Assembly: GCF_022662175.1 (NCBI RefSeq)
Contig: NZ_JAKMCR010000004.1
Location: forward strand, 62,001-126,000
Reading direction: 5' to 3'
From: Aestuariivivens marinum
GTDB lineage: Bacteria; Bacteroidota; Bacteroidia; Flavobacteriales; Flavobacteriaceae
DNA: 64,000 bases
Below, in pieces: positions 35,212-44,000 of this stretch. Made by a program: the position numbers and the translations under genes. The notes under the pieces were generated by a model, which did no database searches, was not told where the DNA came from, and saw nothing but the letters and a program-made list of their open reading frames with translations. Within the stretch, counting starts at the first letter, position 1; each line of letters begins with the position of its first letter.

Positions 35212-36285
35212 ATGAAATTAGGTTTTGGACTATATCGCCATATGCTCAACGAAGCACATTACAAATTCGCTAAGCAATGTGGTGCAACCCACTTGGTAGT
35301 CCACTTGGTAGACTATTTTGGTCATGAAAAGAACAATAAAACTGAAGCCAATCAGCCAATAGGAGAAAGTGAAGGCTGGGGTGATGCAGGAGATGGTAAA
35401 TTATGGTCTTTGGAAATGTTACTGAAATTAAAAAAAGAGATCAATGCACATGGTTTGGAATTGGAGGCCATTGAAAATTTTGATCCTTCTATATGGCACG
35501 ATATTCTTTTGGATGGTTCGAAAAAGGAAGCACAAATGGAACTGGTAAAAGAACAGATTAGAATTGTTGGCAAGGCTGGAATTCCTGTATTTGGATATAA
35601 TTTTTCCTTGGCCGGCGTTTCAAGCAGGACCATTGGACCATATGCTAGAGGAAATGCCCAATCTGTAGGTATGGAAGGCGAGCCAGATAAAACGCCAATA
35701 CCAAATGGCATGGTATGGAACATGATTTATAATAGACATGCTCCAAAGGGAACACTGCCCAGTATTGATCATGATGAGCTATGGAAACGTTTACAGTACT
35801 TTTTGGATCATATCATTCCCGTTGCCGAAGAGGCAGGGGTTAAGATGGCGGCACATCCAGATGATCCGCCCATGCCCTATATAAGAAACACTCCCAGATT
35901 GGTTTATCAACCCCATATGTACCAAAAGTTAATTGACATGAAAACTAGTACATGTAATAATTTAGAGTTTTGTCTGGGGTCCATAGCAGAAATGACAGAA
36001 GGAGATGTTTATAGTGCTACTGATAGTTACAGTAAACAAAATAAGATAGCCTATATTCATTTTAGAAATGTTATTGGTAAAGTACCCCATTACAAAGAAG
36101 TATTTGTAGATGAGGGCGATATCGATATGCTAAGGATACTAAGGATATTAAAAAAGAACAATTTTACTGGAGTATTGATTCCCGATCATACACCGCAAAT
36201 GACTTGCGAAGGCCCTTGGTATGCAGGTATGGCCTATGCGATGGGCTATATGAGAGCGGCTTTAAATAGTGTTAATAGTGAGTAG
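35212..36285 (+). CDS. uxuA: D-mannonate dehydratase-like protein (UxuA family)
   Basis: A 357-residue TIM-barrel enzyme that dehydrates D-mannonate to 2-keto-3-deoxy-D-gluconate with Mn2+. UxuA marks are AGVKMAAHPDDPPMPYIRN (HPDDPP at 215-220), CNNLEFCLGSIAEM, IHFRNVIG and VLIPDHTPQM. The usual partner gene for fructuronate reductase (UxuB) is not present, and no uronate isomerase either, so mannonate here probably comes from oxidation of mannose by the SDR and lactonase just upstream instead of from glucuronate. It is the last gene of the GH38 operon. The length is within the short bacterial UxuA type. Confidence 0.88.
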   Translation: MKLGFGLYRHMLNEAHYKFAKQCGATHLVVHLVDYFGHEKNNKTEANQPIGESEGWGDAGDGKLWSLEMLLKLKKEINAHGLELEAIENFDPSIWHDILLDGSKKEAQMELVKEQIRIVGKAGIPVFGYNFSLAGVSSRTIGPYARGNAQSVGMEGEPDKTPIPNGMVWNMIYNRHAPKGTLPSIDHDELWKRLQYFLDHIIPVAEEAGVKMAAHPDDPPMPYIRNTPRLVYQPHMYQKLIDMKTSTCNNLEFCLGSIAEMTEGDVYSATDSYSKQNKIAYIHFRNVIGKVPHYKEVFVDEGDIDMLRILRILKKNNFTGVLIPDHTPQMTCEGPWYAGMAYAMGYMRAALNSVNSE

Positions 36286-36398
36286 CTAGAGCAGGATTAC
36301 AAAATTTCAGACTCTACTATGTTGTATATTGGTTAGAGTTTTTCATGAAACTGTTGATTATATATAGGAGAATAGATTAAAGTTATTATTTAAAGAAA

Positions 36399-38789
36399 GT
36401 GAGTAGTTCAACTGCCAAATATTGGATATCCCATGAGATTGAATTAAGAGTTAGTTCTAGGAATCTAGTTTATCTCTTTTTTATAATAGCTCTATTATCG
36501 ATCTTAAATGCAAATTCCCAAGATAAAGACAGCGTACCTGACCTTTTGGTGAGTAAGTTGGAAGCGGTCTCAAAGAATAAAGCAATTGAATCTGTCTATC
36601 TCCAAACCAGTAAGGGTATTTATGAAACTGGCGAGGATCTATGGTTTAAGGGCTATGTGTTGGACAGTCGGTATTTAACATTATCGGAGAAGAGTAAGAC
36701 CCTCTATGTACAATTGATTGAGGACATCAGTAAGAAACCAGTTTGGGAAGAGAGGTATGAAATAGAGTATGGTTTTGTAGATGGCCATATCTACGTGCAC
36801 GACAGCCTGCAAGATGGCAACTATACCTTGGCAGCTTATACGCCCCATTCATTTTTCAATGACGGACAACCCATAAAATCGGTTCGCCAATTGCGGATTG
36901 CAAAAAACATAACCAGTTACCACCAAACAAAAAAAGACACTGTTCCAACAGAAGAAAGTAAAGGCGAAAAGATTGATTTTCAACTGTTCCCTGAAGGGGG
37001 GCATTTGGTATCAGGTATCCAAAGCAAGGTTGCCTTTAAAGCTGTAAATGCCAATGGTAGCCCGAAAACCGTTTCAGGAACCCTATTTGAGAACAATATT
37101 TCCATAAAAACCTTAAAAACGAGCCATGCTGGTATGGGAACGTTTACGTTTACCCCGGTCAAGGGCAACCACTATCATATAGAGCTGGACTCCTTGACCA
37201 CAAAAAAGCCATATGGGATACCCGATATAAAATCAAAAGGACAAGTTTTACAATTAGTTGGCCATACCAAGGACAATGTAACTTTTAAAGTCTCAAAACA
37301 CACAGCCGATAAAGAGACCGTATATCTAAGAGTTCAGGTTAGGGGCGTGGTGTATAGCATTGCCAGGGCAGAAGTAGAAAAAGAACGGCTCATAAAGATA
37401 CCCTTAAAGGATATGCCCCAAGGTATAGCCGAAGTGACCTTATTCAACAAAGATCTAGAACCAACGGCAGAACGGTTGGTTTATGTAAACCATGACCAAA
37501 GACTAAACATAAAAACCATTCTAGACAAAGGCGAATATTTAACCAAAGATAAAGTCCAACTAAAGCTAAAGGTAACCGACCAAAACAACCAACCCATAGT
37601 AGCCCATTTGGGCTTAAGTGTGTTTGATAGGGCATACCAAAACCTAAAGGATGGAAAGACCATAGAAACACATTACCATTTATCTACCCAGTTAAAAGGG
37701 AAGTTATATAACCCTGGTTATTATTTTAATGAAAAGAACAAGAACCGAAAAGAAGCCCTGGATGTATTGCTGTTGGCTCAAGGCTGGAGGGCCTATGAGT
37801 GGGCAGAACCTAATTTAATACAAGAAAGAGAGAAAACACATCCTGTATTAAACGATACCGTAACGGGGAAACTTTGTGCAAAGAACAAAAAAGCACAAGG
37901 AATATTAACAGACCAATACGTCATGGCGTTCACCGCAGATAAACAAAGTTCAAAGATGTTTATAGATGTAGATTCTGTTGGAAGTTTTAAAGTACTTCCA
38001 GAGCACCTGCAACAGGCAAAGAGAGGGTACCTATATTTAAAGCCATTGCTGAACGACCCGAAAGCAAAAAAGGACATTACAATTGAGGACCCTTCATTTG
38101 CAAGGATCAATGGTTTAATAAAGCAGAAACCCTTTGGTTATTCCCAGACTTTTAATGAGGAATTTCAAATAAAGATAGATTTAAGGCCATTTGTAGTAGC
38201 CAATGATGTAAACAAGCTAGATGAAGTCGTGGTGTCTGGCAAAAAACAACGTGTGTTTAGGGATAAATATATGGGAACACTGGATAGTTTGGCTAAATTG
38301 GATATGACTACGGATTATGTTGGAGTACAATGTGGAGTATTAAATTGTCCTATACACGATTTGGATAAAAGTAAAAAACCTATAGAAGGAAAGAGATATT
38401 ATTATGAGACAGGCTTTAAATGGGTTAATGAAAGAGGTGGCCCATATACTATATCAGGCTCGGGCCAATTGGTATATAGTTACCCTCAACTTGAGGAATC
38501 CGAGCTTTTAAAAAAATTCAATTTAGGTAGGATTAAAGGCTATTATGGCAAAAAAGAATTTTACGCTCTGGTTTATGATGCCTTAGAACAGGTTGACGGT
38601 TTTCCAGATTATCGTAATACGTTGTATTGGAAACCAGATATGATAACCAATGAAAAAGGCGAGGCAGAAATTGAGTTTTACACTTCAGATATCAATACTG
38701 GATTTATTGGAATTGTTGAAGGTGTTAGTGGTAATGGGCAGTTGGGAAGACAAACCTTTGAGTTTCGGGTTAGGAAACGAGAACAATAA
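36399..38789 (+). CDS. Large exported MG2-type (macroglobulin-like) protein
   Basis: A 796-residue protein that starts at GTG (no suitable ATG is in frame), with a 24-residue polar leader before a membrane segment LVYLFFIIALLSILNANS that looks like a signal peptide. After it comes an MG2-type beta domain (VYLQTSKGIYETGEDLWFKGYV near 67-90), more beta-rich domains, and near 610 the sequence DEVVVSGKKQ, which is like the start of TonB plug domains. The C-terminal 190 residues contain a Cys-containing VQCGVLNCPIH stretch. Proteins of this form are common in Bacteroidota and may span the periplasm or cell surface, but no function is established. It is 113 bases from UxuA and could be a separate unit. 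Confidence 0.7.
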   Translation: MSSSTAKYWISHEIELRVSSRNLVYLFFIIALLSILNANSQDKDSVPDLLVSKLEAVSKNKAIESVYLQTSKGIYETGEDLWFKGYVLDSRYLTLSEKSKTLYVQLIEDISKKPVWEERYEIEYGFVDGHIYVHDSLQDGNYTLAAYTPHSFFNDGQPIKSVRQLRIAKNITSYHQTKKDTVPTEESKGEKIDFQLFPEGGHLVSGIQSKVAFKAVNANGSPKTVSGTLFENNISIKTLKTSHAGMGTFTFTPVKGNHYHIELDSLTTKKPYGIPDIKSKGQVLQLVGHTKDNVTFKVSKHTADKETVYLRVQVRGVVYSIARAEVEKERLIKIPLKDMPQGIAEVTLFNKDLEPTAERLVYVNHDQRLNIKTILDKGEYLTKDKVQLKLKVTDQNNQPIVAHLGLSVFDRAYQNLKDGKTIETHYHLSTQLKGKLYNPGYYFNEKNKNRKEALDVLLLAQGWRAYEWAEPNLIQEREKTHPVLNDTVTGKLCAKNKKAQGILTDQYVMAFTADKQSSKMFIDVDSVGSFKVLPEHLQQAKRGYLYLKPLLNDPKAKKDITIEDPSFARINGLIKQKPFGYSQTFNEEFQIKIDLRPFVVANDVNKLDEVVVSGKKQRVFRDKYMGTLDSLAKLDMTTDYVGVQCGVLNCPIHDLDKSKKPIEGKRYYYETGFKWVNERGGPYTISGSGQLVYSYPQLEESELLKKFNLGRIKGYYGKKEFYALVYDALEQVDGFPDYRNTLYWKPDMITNEKGEAEIEFYTSDINTGFIGIVEGVSGNGQLGRQTFEFRVRKREQ

Positions 38790-38802
38790 AACCTCTGGGT
38801 TT
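38787..38802 (+). terminator. Small hairpin at the stop of the MG2-type gene
   Basis: TAAACC-tctg-GGTTTA forms a 6-base-pair stem starting at the stop codon itself. It is followed by an A/T-rich tract and lies between convergent genes. The stem is short, so the terminator call is weak. Nothing else is evident in 38803-38973. Confidence 0.25.
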
Positions 38803-38973
38803 AAAAATTAAAAATATTGATAGTCACTATTAAAAATTAAGTTTGTTATTATTTGACAAATGGTTTTAAATTGAATCAAATTAATTGTTTCAGTTGGGGT
38901 ATAATTACTTTAAATAAGAAAATAAGAGTGTTTAAACGACTTAATCTATTTATGTATGAGCTATTTAAAACAA

Positions 38974-40218
38974 TTAAAAAAGGGTATATCCAAAAATTAA
39001 TGATAACGAAGTAAAATAGGAATTATAATTCCTATACCTTTTAATTAAAGGACTGTTAAATTGGTAATTTAGTTCAAAACTATATTTTTCATTAAAATTG
39101 TAACCTATCCCTATACGCGCTTCGGTATCTGTACCAAGGTCTAAATGGCCACCATTTTCAAAATCTATCTTCGAGGATTTCATCCTTATATTAAAAAAAG
39201 AAACAGAACCATTGTAAAAAAGTTTAGAACCATTTTTTAAAAAAGAATAGTATCTTAAACCAACAGGAACATTTATAGTTGTATAATTAGCGGTTATTTT
39301 TTGACTTGTAATGACGGCCGATTGGGAAACATAATCTATTTCAGACTTATAGGATTGAAAAGTAGGTTCTAAAGTCACAGAAAATGAATTGTTTCTAAAA
39401 GGTAAAAAAACTTCAAGTTCAGCACCTACTCTAAAGGAAAGTTTATTGCCAAAATCAACATCATAATTTACAGCACCAGTTGAAGAAGATATTTTATTAT
39501 ATTCTAAAGATCGACTATTGATTCCAGGTCTAATATTAAGTTTTAGTAAGCTTTTATGTTTTTCCTTTTTTTCAAAATTAATATATTCCGAATCATTACA
39601 TTGGTTTTCATTAACAAAAAAATTAATTAAGTCCTTCTTATTGTAGTCAATACTTTCAATGCTACTAAGTGTAAGTTTTTGGCATTTCAAGTTGTTTCGT
39701 AGTTGTAAAATGTAAGTTTTGTTTTCTTGAATTTGCATATTAGAAGTCCTAAAAGTTTTAAAAATAAGCTGTTCAATGTCAGAATCTTTAGTGCTGTAAA
39801 AAAACTTTGTAGATTCATTTTTGTATGAGTACAAATTGGCACTGCCCTCAACCAATACCTTTAAAAAAACTTCCTTTTCGCTAAAAACCGGATCCTTAAT
39901 ATAGGACAATTCATTTGTCTTTTCACTGGATTGGTCAATATTAACTTTACTTCTATAAAACTTCAATTTATTATAGATTCCAAATTCTTTGGTAGATTTT
40001 ATGGTTAAAACCCTAGAGTTATTTTCTTGATCTAATTTGTATTCAAATTCAGTTGGGTTTTCGCCCCAGTCAAGATTTTTAATCAAGCAATCAACCTTAA
40101 AGCCATAGTTGTCAATATAGTAGCCTTTTTCAAATAAATTTTGGGAATAACAAATGTATGTGAAACATAACGTCATTATAAAAATTGTGATAGTTTTATT
40201 TAGTTTAGATCGTTTCAT
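38974..40218 (-). CDS. Outer-membrane beta-barrel protein (PorT-like C-terminus)
   Basis: A 414-residue secreted protein with signal peptide MKRSKLNKTITIFIMTLCFTYICYSQ-type start (cleavage after about 25). Residues 26-215 form an uncharacterised beta-rich part with conserved-looking Cys residues; the C-terminal 190 residues alternate polar and hydrophobic residues, as in an eight- to ten-stranded barrel (KLSFRVGAELEVFLPF, TINVPVGLRYYSFLKNG, ARIGIGYNFNEKYSFEL) and end with SLIFGYTLF, an aromatic terminus expected for outer-membrane insertion. Its codons are richer in A and T than the glycosidase genes. No role in glycan use can be shown. Convergent with the MG2-type gene. Confidence 0.75.
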   Translation of the reverse strand: MKRSKLNKTITIFIMTLCFTYICYSQNLFEKGYYIDNYGFKVDCLIKNLDWGENPTEFEYKLDQENNSRVLTIKSTKEFGIYNKLKFYRSKVNIDQSSEKTNELSYIKDPVFSEKEVFLKVLVEGSANLYSYKNESTKFFYSTKDSDIEQLIFKTFRTSNMQIQENKTYILQLRNNLKCQKLTLSSIESIDYNKKDLINFFVNENQCNDSEYINFEKKEKHKSLLKLNIRPGINSRSLEYNKISSSTGAVNYDVDFGNKLSFRVGAELEVFLPFRNNSFSVTLEPTFQSYKSEIDYVSQSAVITSQKITANYTTINVPVGLRYYSFLKNGSKLFYNGSVSFFNIRMKSSKIDFENGGHLDLGTDTEARIGIGYNFNEKYSFELNYQFNSPLIKRYRNYNSYFTSLSLIFGYTLF

Positions 40219-40362
40219 ATAAAAAAATAAAATAAAAATAATCTAGTAAAAGTAATAATATTATTATATTACAGAAAGAAAAATCTTTTAAGAATTAGAG
40301 AAAAAACAAATAAATTTTTCAGTGTTAATAGGTCTGTTCAACAGAGCCATTAATGAAATAAG

Positions 40363-41238
40363 TTAAGTTTTGTAGATACAATATTGAGTTGGCGATATAC
40401 CGGTATAACGCTTAAAAACCGTGGCGAAGTAGGAAGACGAACTAAAGGCTAAATTATAGGCCACATCCTGAATACTATTCGACGTATCCATTAAAAGCTC
40501 CTTAGCTTTTTCTATTTTTTGCCTTAAAATATAATCAGAAGGAGAATATCCCATGTCCTTTTTAAACTTGTACTTAAAATGCGATAACGACAGGTTGCAC
40601 AATTGGGCCAACTGCTCCAAGGGAAGTGTCTCTCTAAGGTTGTTGTTAATATAAGTACAAATATCGGCTATTTCCCTACTTATAATTTGATTAGAATGTT
40701 TGTTCCCAAACTCTAAGACGTTCAATAGAAAATGTAGCAGTAAATTTGATATTTTAATTTTGTCCAAGCCACTAATTGGATGCTCACAAATTTTGTAAAT
40801 AGCATTAAGGTCATGCTTTAGCCTATCAGAGCCTTTAAATTTCCTATTTGATTTTAAGTTCATGAGGCTTTCTACTAATAATTTCGTGTCTTTTTTTGTT
40901 AAATTTAAAAGCCTTTGGTTTTTATTGGGAACTTCTATAATCAACCAAAATAAACGTCCGCGTTCTTCTGGAAAACTTTTTGTACCATGCTCTTCCCCGG
41001 GAAAGGTGAGTAAAAGGTCCCCACCATTTATTCTATAGTCCTCCCCCTGAATATGGTAATATTGTGTGCCTTTCTCCAAAAAGCATATTTCAATCATATT
41101 GTCATGGGTGTGCATTTCTAGGCTTTTGTTCATTTGCCTGTAGTTATAAGTTCCCAAAACTTTTATACATTCAAATCCTAAGGCTTCAAAATCAATAATT
41201 TGACGTTCGTCGGTCGAGATCTTATCAAGTTCCTGCAT
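40363..41238 (-). CDS. AraC-family transcriptional regulator
   Basis: A 291-residue regulator with an N-terminal cupin-like sensor (about 20-110; HTHDNMIEICFLEKGTQYYH, and GGDLLLTFPGEEHG) and a C-terminal double HTH (about 190-288; LPLEQLAQLCNLSLSHFKYKFKKDMG and DVAYNLAFSSSSYFATVFKRYTGISPTQY). It is divergent from the RraA2 operon with 122 bases between the starts, so it probably activates that operon in response to a sugar. A decayed partial copy lies at 26501-26720. A short inverted repeat (40331-40348) follows the stop codon but has no T-run next to it. Confidence 0.92.
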   Translation of the reverse strand: MQELDKISTDERQIIDFEALGFECIKVLGTYNYRQMNKSLEMHTHDNMIEICFLEKGTQYYHIQGEDYRINGGDLLLTFPGEEHGTKSFPEERGRLFWLIIEVPNKNQRLLNLTKKDTKLLVESLMNLKSNRKFKGSDRLKHDLNAIYKICEHPISGLDKIKISNLLLHFLLNVLEFGNKHSNQIISREIADICTYINNNLRETLPLEQLAQLCNLSLSHFKYKFKKDMGYSPSDYILRQKIEKAKELLMDTSNSIQDVAYNLAFSSSSYFATVFKRYTGISPTQYCIYKT

Positions 41239-41360
41239 CTTTGAAATAGTATTATCGTACTAAAATTAATAATATTTTTTCAATTTTTGGTTTTCTTTGA
41301 TATTCTATAACTTAAGATAAAGAAATGAGGTTTAAAGAGTTTATTTAATTTAATATACTT

Positions 41361-42062
41361 ATGAATACAGTAATAAAATGGGAAAATGACCAAGAGCTTT
41401 TCAAAATTGCTAAAGAAGAGTTGTTCGTTGCCCTAGTGGGTGATGTAATGGATAAGATGGGGTATTTACACCAATTTCTCTCACCAAACATAAAGCCTTT
41501 AAGAAAGGATATGGTTACCATAGGAAGGGCTATGACCGTGCTGGAAGCAGATACTTTTGAAGAGTCTTCAAGACAAACAAATAATCCTTTGATGAAGAAA
41601 CCCTTTGGGATCATGTTTGAAGCACTTGACAGTTTAAAAGAAAATGAAGTCTATATATGTGCAGGAGCTTCACCACGCTATGCGTTATGGGGAGGTTTAA
41701 TGAGTACAAGAGCTTTAAAATTAAAAGCCGCAGGAGCTGTAGTTGATGGTTATTCAAGAGATACCAATGAAATAGAAAAACTAAATTTCCCAACATTTTC
41801 ATTGGGAACCTATGCCCAAGATCAAGGGCCAAGAGGAAAAGTCATCGATTACAGGGTGCCTATTGAATTTAACGGTGTTCGTATAAACCCTGGTGATATT
41901 GTTTATGGAGATAGGGATGGCGTGTTAATTATTCCTCAAGAAATAGAAAAAGAAGCATTTACTGGAGCCATTGAAAAAGCGAGAGGTGAGAAATTAGTTC
42001 AGAAAGCTTTGGAGGAAGGGATGAGTACTGTGGATGCTTTTGAAAAATTTGGAATTATGTAA
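41361..42062 (+). CDS. RraA-family aldolase/decarboxylase-like protein 2
   Basis: A 233-residue protein of the same family as that at 20953-21609 but only distantly similar to it. The Arg-Asp pair is R133-D134 in VVDGYSRDTNEI, and GDIVYGDRDGVLIIPQEIE near 177-195 is the second signature. The C-terminal tail AFEKFGIM resembles AYLKYGKF of the first copy. It opens an operon with an SDR (10-base gap), an enolase-superfamily dehydratase, an NTF2-RidA fusion and a creatininase-family hydrolase, so it may cleave the 2-keto-3-deoxy acid made by the dehydratase. Confidence 0.85.
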   Translation: MNTVIKWENDQELFKIAKEELFVALVGDVMDKMGYLHQFLSPNIKPLRKDMVTIGRAMTVLEADTFEESSRQTNNPLMKKPFGIMFEALDSLKENEVYICAGASPRYALWGGLMSTRALKLKAAGAVVDGYSRDTNEIEKLNFPTFSLGTYAQDQGPRGKVIDYRVPIEFNGVRINPGDIVYGDRDGVLIIPQEIEKEAFTGAIEKARGEKLVQKALEEGMSTVDAFEKFGIM

Positions 42063-42072
42063 TTATTTAACA

Positions 42073-42861
42073 ATGGATCTATTTAATAAAAATATTTTAG
42101 TTACTGGGGCTGCTGGTTTTGGAGTGGGTAATGGGGTTGCAATTGCATTATCAAAAATGGGTGCCCGGGTTATTATAAATGCCAGAACGTTAGAAAAAGC
42201 CCAAGCTGTTGCTAATACCTTGCCCAATGCTATAGCAGTAGCTGCCGATATAACCAAAGATGACCAAGTGGAAGCCATGTTTTCAACCATAGCCAAACAA
42301 GTAGGGGTCATACATGGTTTAGTAAATAATGCCGGTATTGGACTAAGTAAAGAAGCACATAAAGTAACCGATCAGGAGTTTGACAATCTATACAATATTG
42401 ATGTAAGAGCTGTATGGAAACTTTCAAAATTATTTGCTAATCAACTTATTAAAAATAATACAGCGGGCAGTATCATTAATATCTCTTCGGTACATGCTTC
42501 GGCAACCATTTCTAAGTACGCCGTTTATGCCAGTGCAAAAAGTGCAGTAGAAGGGTTAACCATGGGTATGGCCGTAGAACTTGGAAAACACAATATTAGG
42601 GTAAATGCAGTAGCGCCTGGATATGTGCATGCAGAACAGAATTTTGAGTTGATTAAAACTTTTGCTGATGATCCCGAACTTTGGGTAGAAAATCATACCA
42701 AAGATTATCAAAGTTTACCCTTTGAAATACAAGCAGAAGATTGCGGAAATGTGGTTGGCTTTTTAGCCTCAGATTTCAGTAGGGCCATTACCGGTCAGGT
42801 AATTTATGTTGATAATGGAACAACCTCTATGTTGTATAACAATTCATTTATTGAAAAATAA
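42073..42861 (+). CDS. Short-chain dehydrogenase 2
   Basis: A 262-residue SDR starting MDLFNKNILVTGAAG; an in-frame start at 42034 would overlap RraA2 and is not used because the SDR fold begins directly after the chosen ATG. The cofactor loop is TGAAGFGVGNG (11-21), with NNAG at 85-88 and the catalytic set S139, Y152, K156. The glycine loop is longer than in standard SDRs. In this operon it may oxidise the free sugar (for example fucose) or a 2-keto-3-deoxy acid; both steps are known from SDRs in L-fucose oxidation pathways. The C-terminus ITGQVIYVDNGTTSM is usual. Confidence 0.87.
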   Translation: MDLFNKNILVTGAAGFGVGNGVAIALSKMGARVIINARTLEKAQAVANTLPNAIAVAADITKDDQVEAMFSTIAKQVGVIHGLVNNAGIGLSKEAHKVTDQEFDNLYNIDVRAVWKLSKLFANQLIKNNTAGSIINISSVHASATISKYAVYASAKSAVEGLTMGMAVELGKHNIRVNAVAPGYVHAEQNFELIKTFADDPELWVENHTKDYQSLPFEIQAEDCGNVVGFLASDFSRAITGQVIYVDNGTTSMLYNNSFIEK

Positions 42862-42866
42862 AAAAA

Positions 42867-44000
42867 ATGACAATTAATAGGATTACTTGTTTTGAGGTTA
42901 TAGTTCCAGCACACCCCGGAGCTATTGAAAGTAAGGGTTTCAATAAAGGGTTGCATAAATTGCCTTTGGGAGCCAAAGCAGGTTGGAGTGTTCAATTTGA
43001 TGAGGTTCCCAAGCTAATAGTGCAATTAGAACTAAAAAATGGCATCATTGGATGGGGAGAGCTGTACAGAAGCCATAATTGGATAACTGTAGATGCTATA
43101 AGCGAATTATTGCTTGGACAGGATATTGAAAAATTAACATTACAAAAATTACCTTTTGCCTTTTCTAGGGAATACGACGGATTTGAGTGTGCCATTTGGG
43201 ATGCTTATGCAAAACTGAAGGGCGTACGGGTAGTAGATTTGCTAGGAGGCCCTTTAAAGGATAAAGTTAAAGTGGGGGCATGGTCAAGCCATCGCAGTCA
43301 AGAAGATATAGCTGATTTAGCTTTAAAGTTTCATAATATGGGTTATACCTGTATGAAGTTTAAAAGCGATTTAGAGGATGACGTTATAGGATGGTGCAGA
43401 ACAATTGCTGAAACCGTTCCTGAAATGCAGGTTATTTTAGACCCTAACGAGCGTTGGTTACATGCTTTTGAGGCTAAAAAACGCATTGACGGCTTACAGG
43501 AAATAGGTAATATTTTATGTCTCGAAGATCCACTGCCCCGTTGGCAATTAAATGAGTATCATCAATTAAGAAACTATGCATCTGTACCCATAGTACTTCA
43601 TGTGTCATTGCCCTACATCATACACGGACAAAGAATTAAAGATAGCATTCAGGCGATTCAACTAAGTGCGGTTGATGGGTTTAACTTTAACTGCGGATTG
43701 GCAGATTTTCAGAGACTGGATCATATAGCGTCGGCGGCAGAATTAAACTGTTGGCATGGTTCCGAAATAGACCTTGGCATTTTAGAAGCCATGTACATAC
43801 ATTCTGCAGCTGCTGCGGCATCCTGCAACTGGCCAAGCGATATTTTTGGCCGATTAATACGTGAGCACGACTTGTTAAAGTCACCTTTAAAGATTGAGGC
43901 GCCCTATGCTCATTTACCACAAGGATTAGGCTTAGGTATAGAGGTAGATATGGACGCTGTTACGCATTACCAAACAAAACAAAAAGCATATACATTATGA
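42867..44000 (+). CDS. Enolase-superfamily (mandelate racemase/fuconate dehydratase-like) enzyme
   Basis: A 377-residue cytoplasmic protein of the mandelate racemase/muconate lactonising group. The capping domain fills about 1-125, and the barrel shows KxK at K164/K166, first metal ligand D192 in ILDPNERW and second ligand E220 in LEDPLPRW. At the third ligand place, where an acidic residue is usual (PIALGE-type), the sequence is VPIVLHVSLP with H245. A possible opposite base is H297 in CWHGSEID. In its operon it would dehydrate a sugar acid to a 2-keto-3-deoxy acid, as does L-fuconate dehydratase. It begins 5 bases after the SDR and overlaps the next gene by four bases. Confidence 0.83.
   Translation: MTINRITCFEVIVPAHPGAIESKGFNKGLHKLPLGAKAGWSVQFDEVPKLIVQLELKNGIIGWGELYRSHNWITVDAISELLLGQDIEKLTLQKLPFAFSREYDGFECAIWDAYAKLKGVRVVDLLGGPLKDKVKVGAWSSHRSQEDIADLALKFHNMGYTCMKFKSDLEDDVIGWCRTIAETVPEMQVILDPNERWLHAFEAKKRIDGLQEIGNILCLEDPLPRWQLNEYHQLRNYASVPIVLHVSLPYIIHGQRIKDSIQAIQLSAVDGFNFNCGLADFQRLDHIASAAELNCWHGSEIDLGILEAMYIHSAAAAASCNWPSDIFGRLIREHDLLKSPLKIEAPYAHLPQGLGLGIEVDMDAVTHYQTKQKAYTL

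Noticed and set aside
38974-40218. tRNA modification or other enzyme
   Set aside because: A signal peptide and a C-terminal amphipathic strand pattern with aromatic end point to an outer-membrane barrel instead.
40331-40348. Terminator after the AraC gene
   Set aside because: The arms tctgtt/aacaga leave almost no loop and no T-run follows directly on the minus strand.
42034-42072. Start of SDR 2 at 42034
   Set aside because: The added residues overlap RraA2 and the SDR fold starts right after the ATG at 42073.
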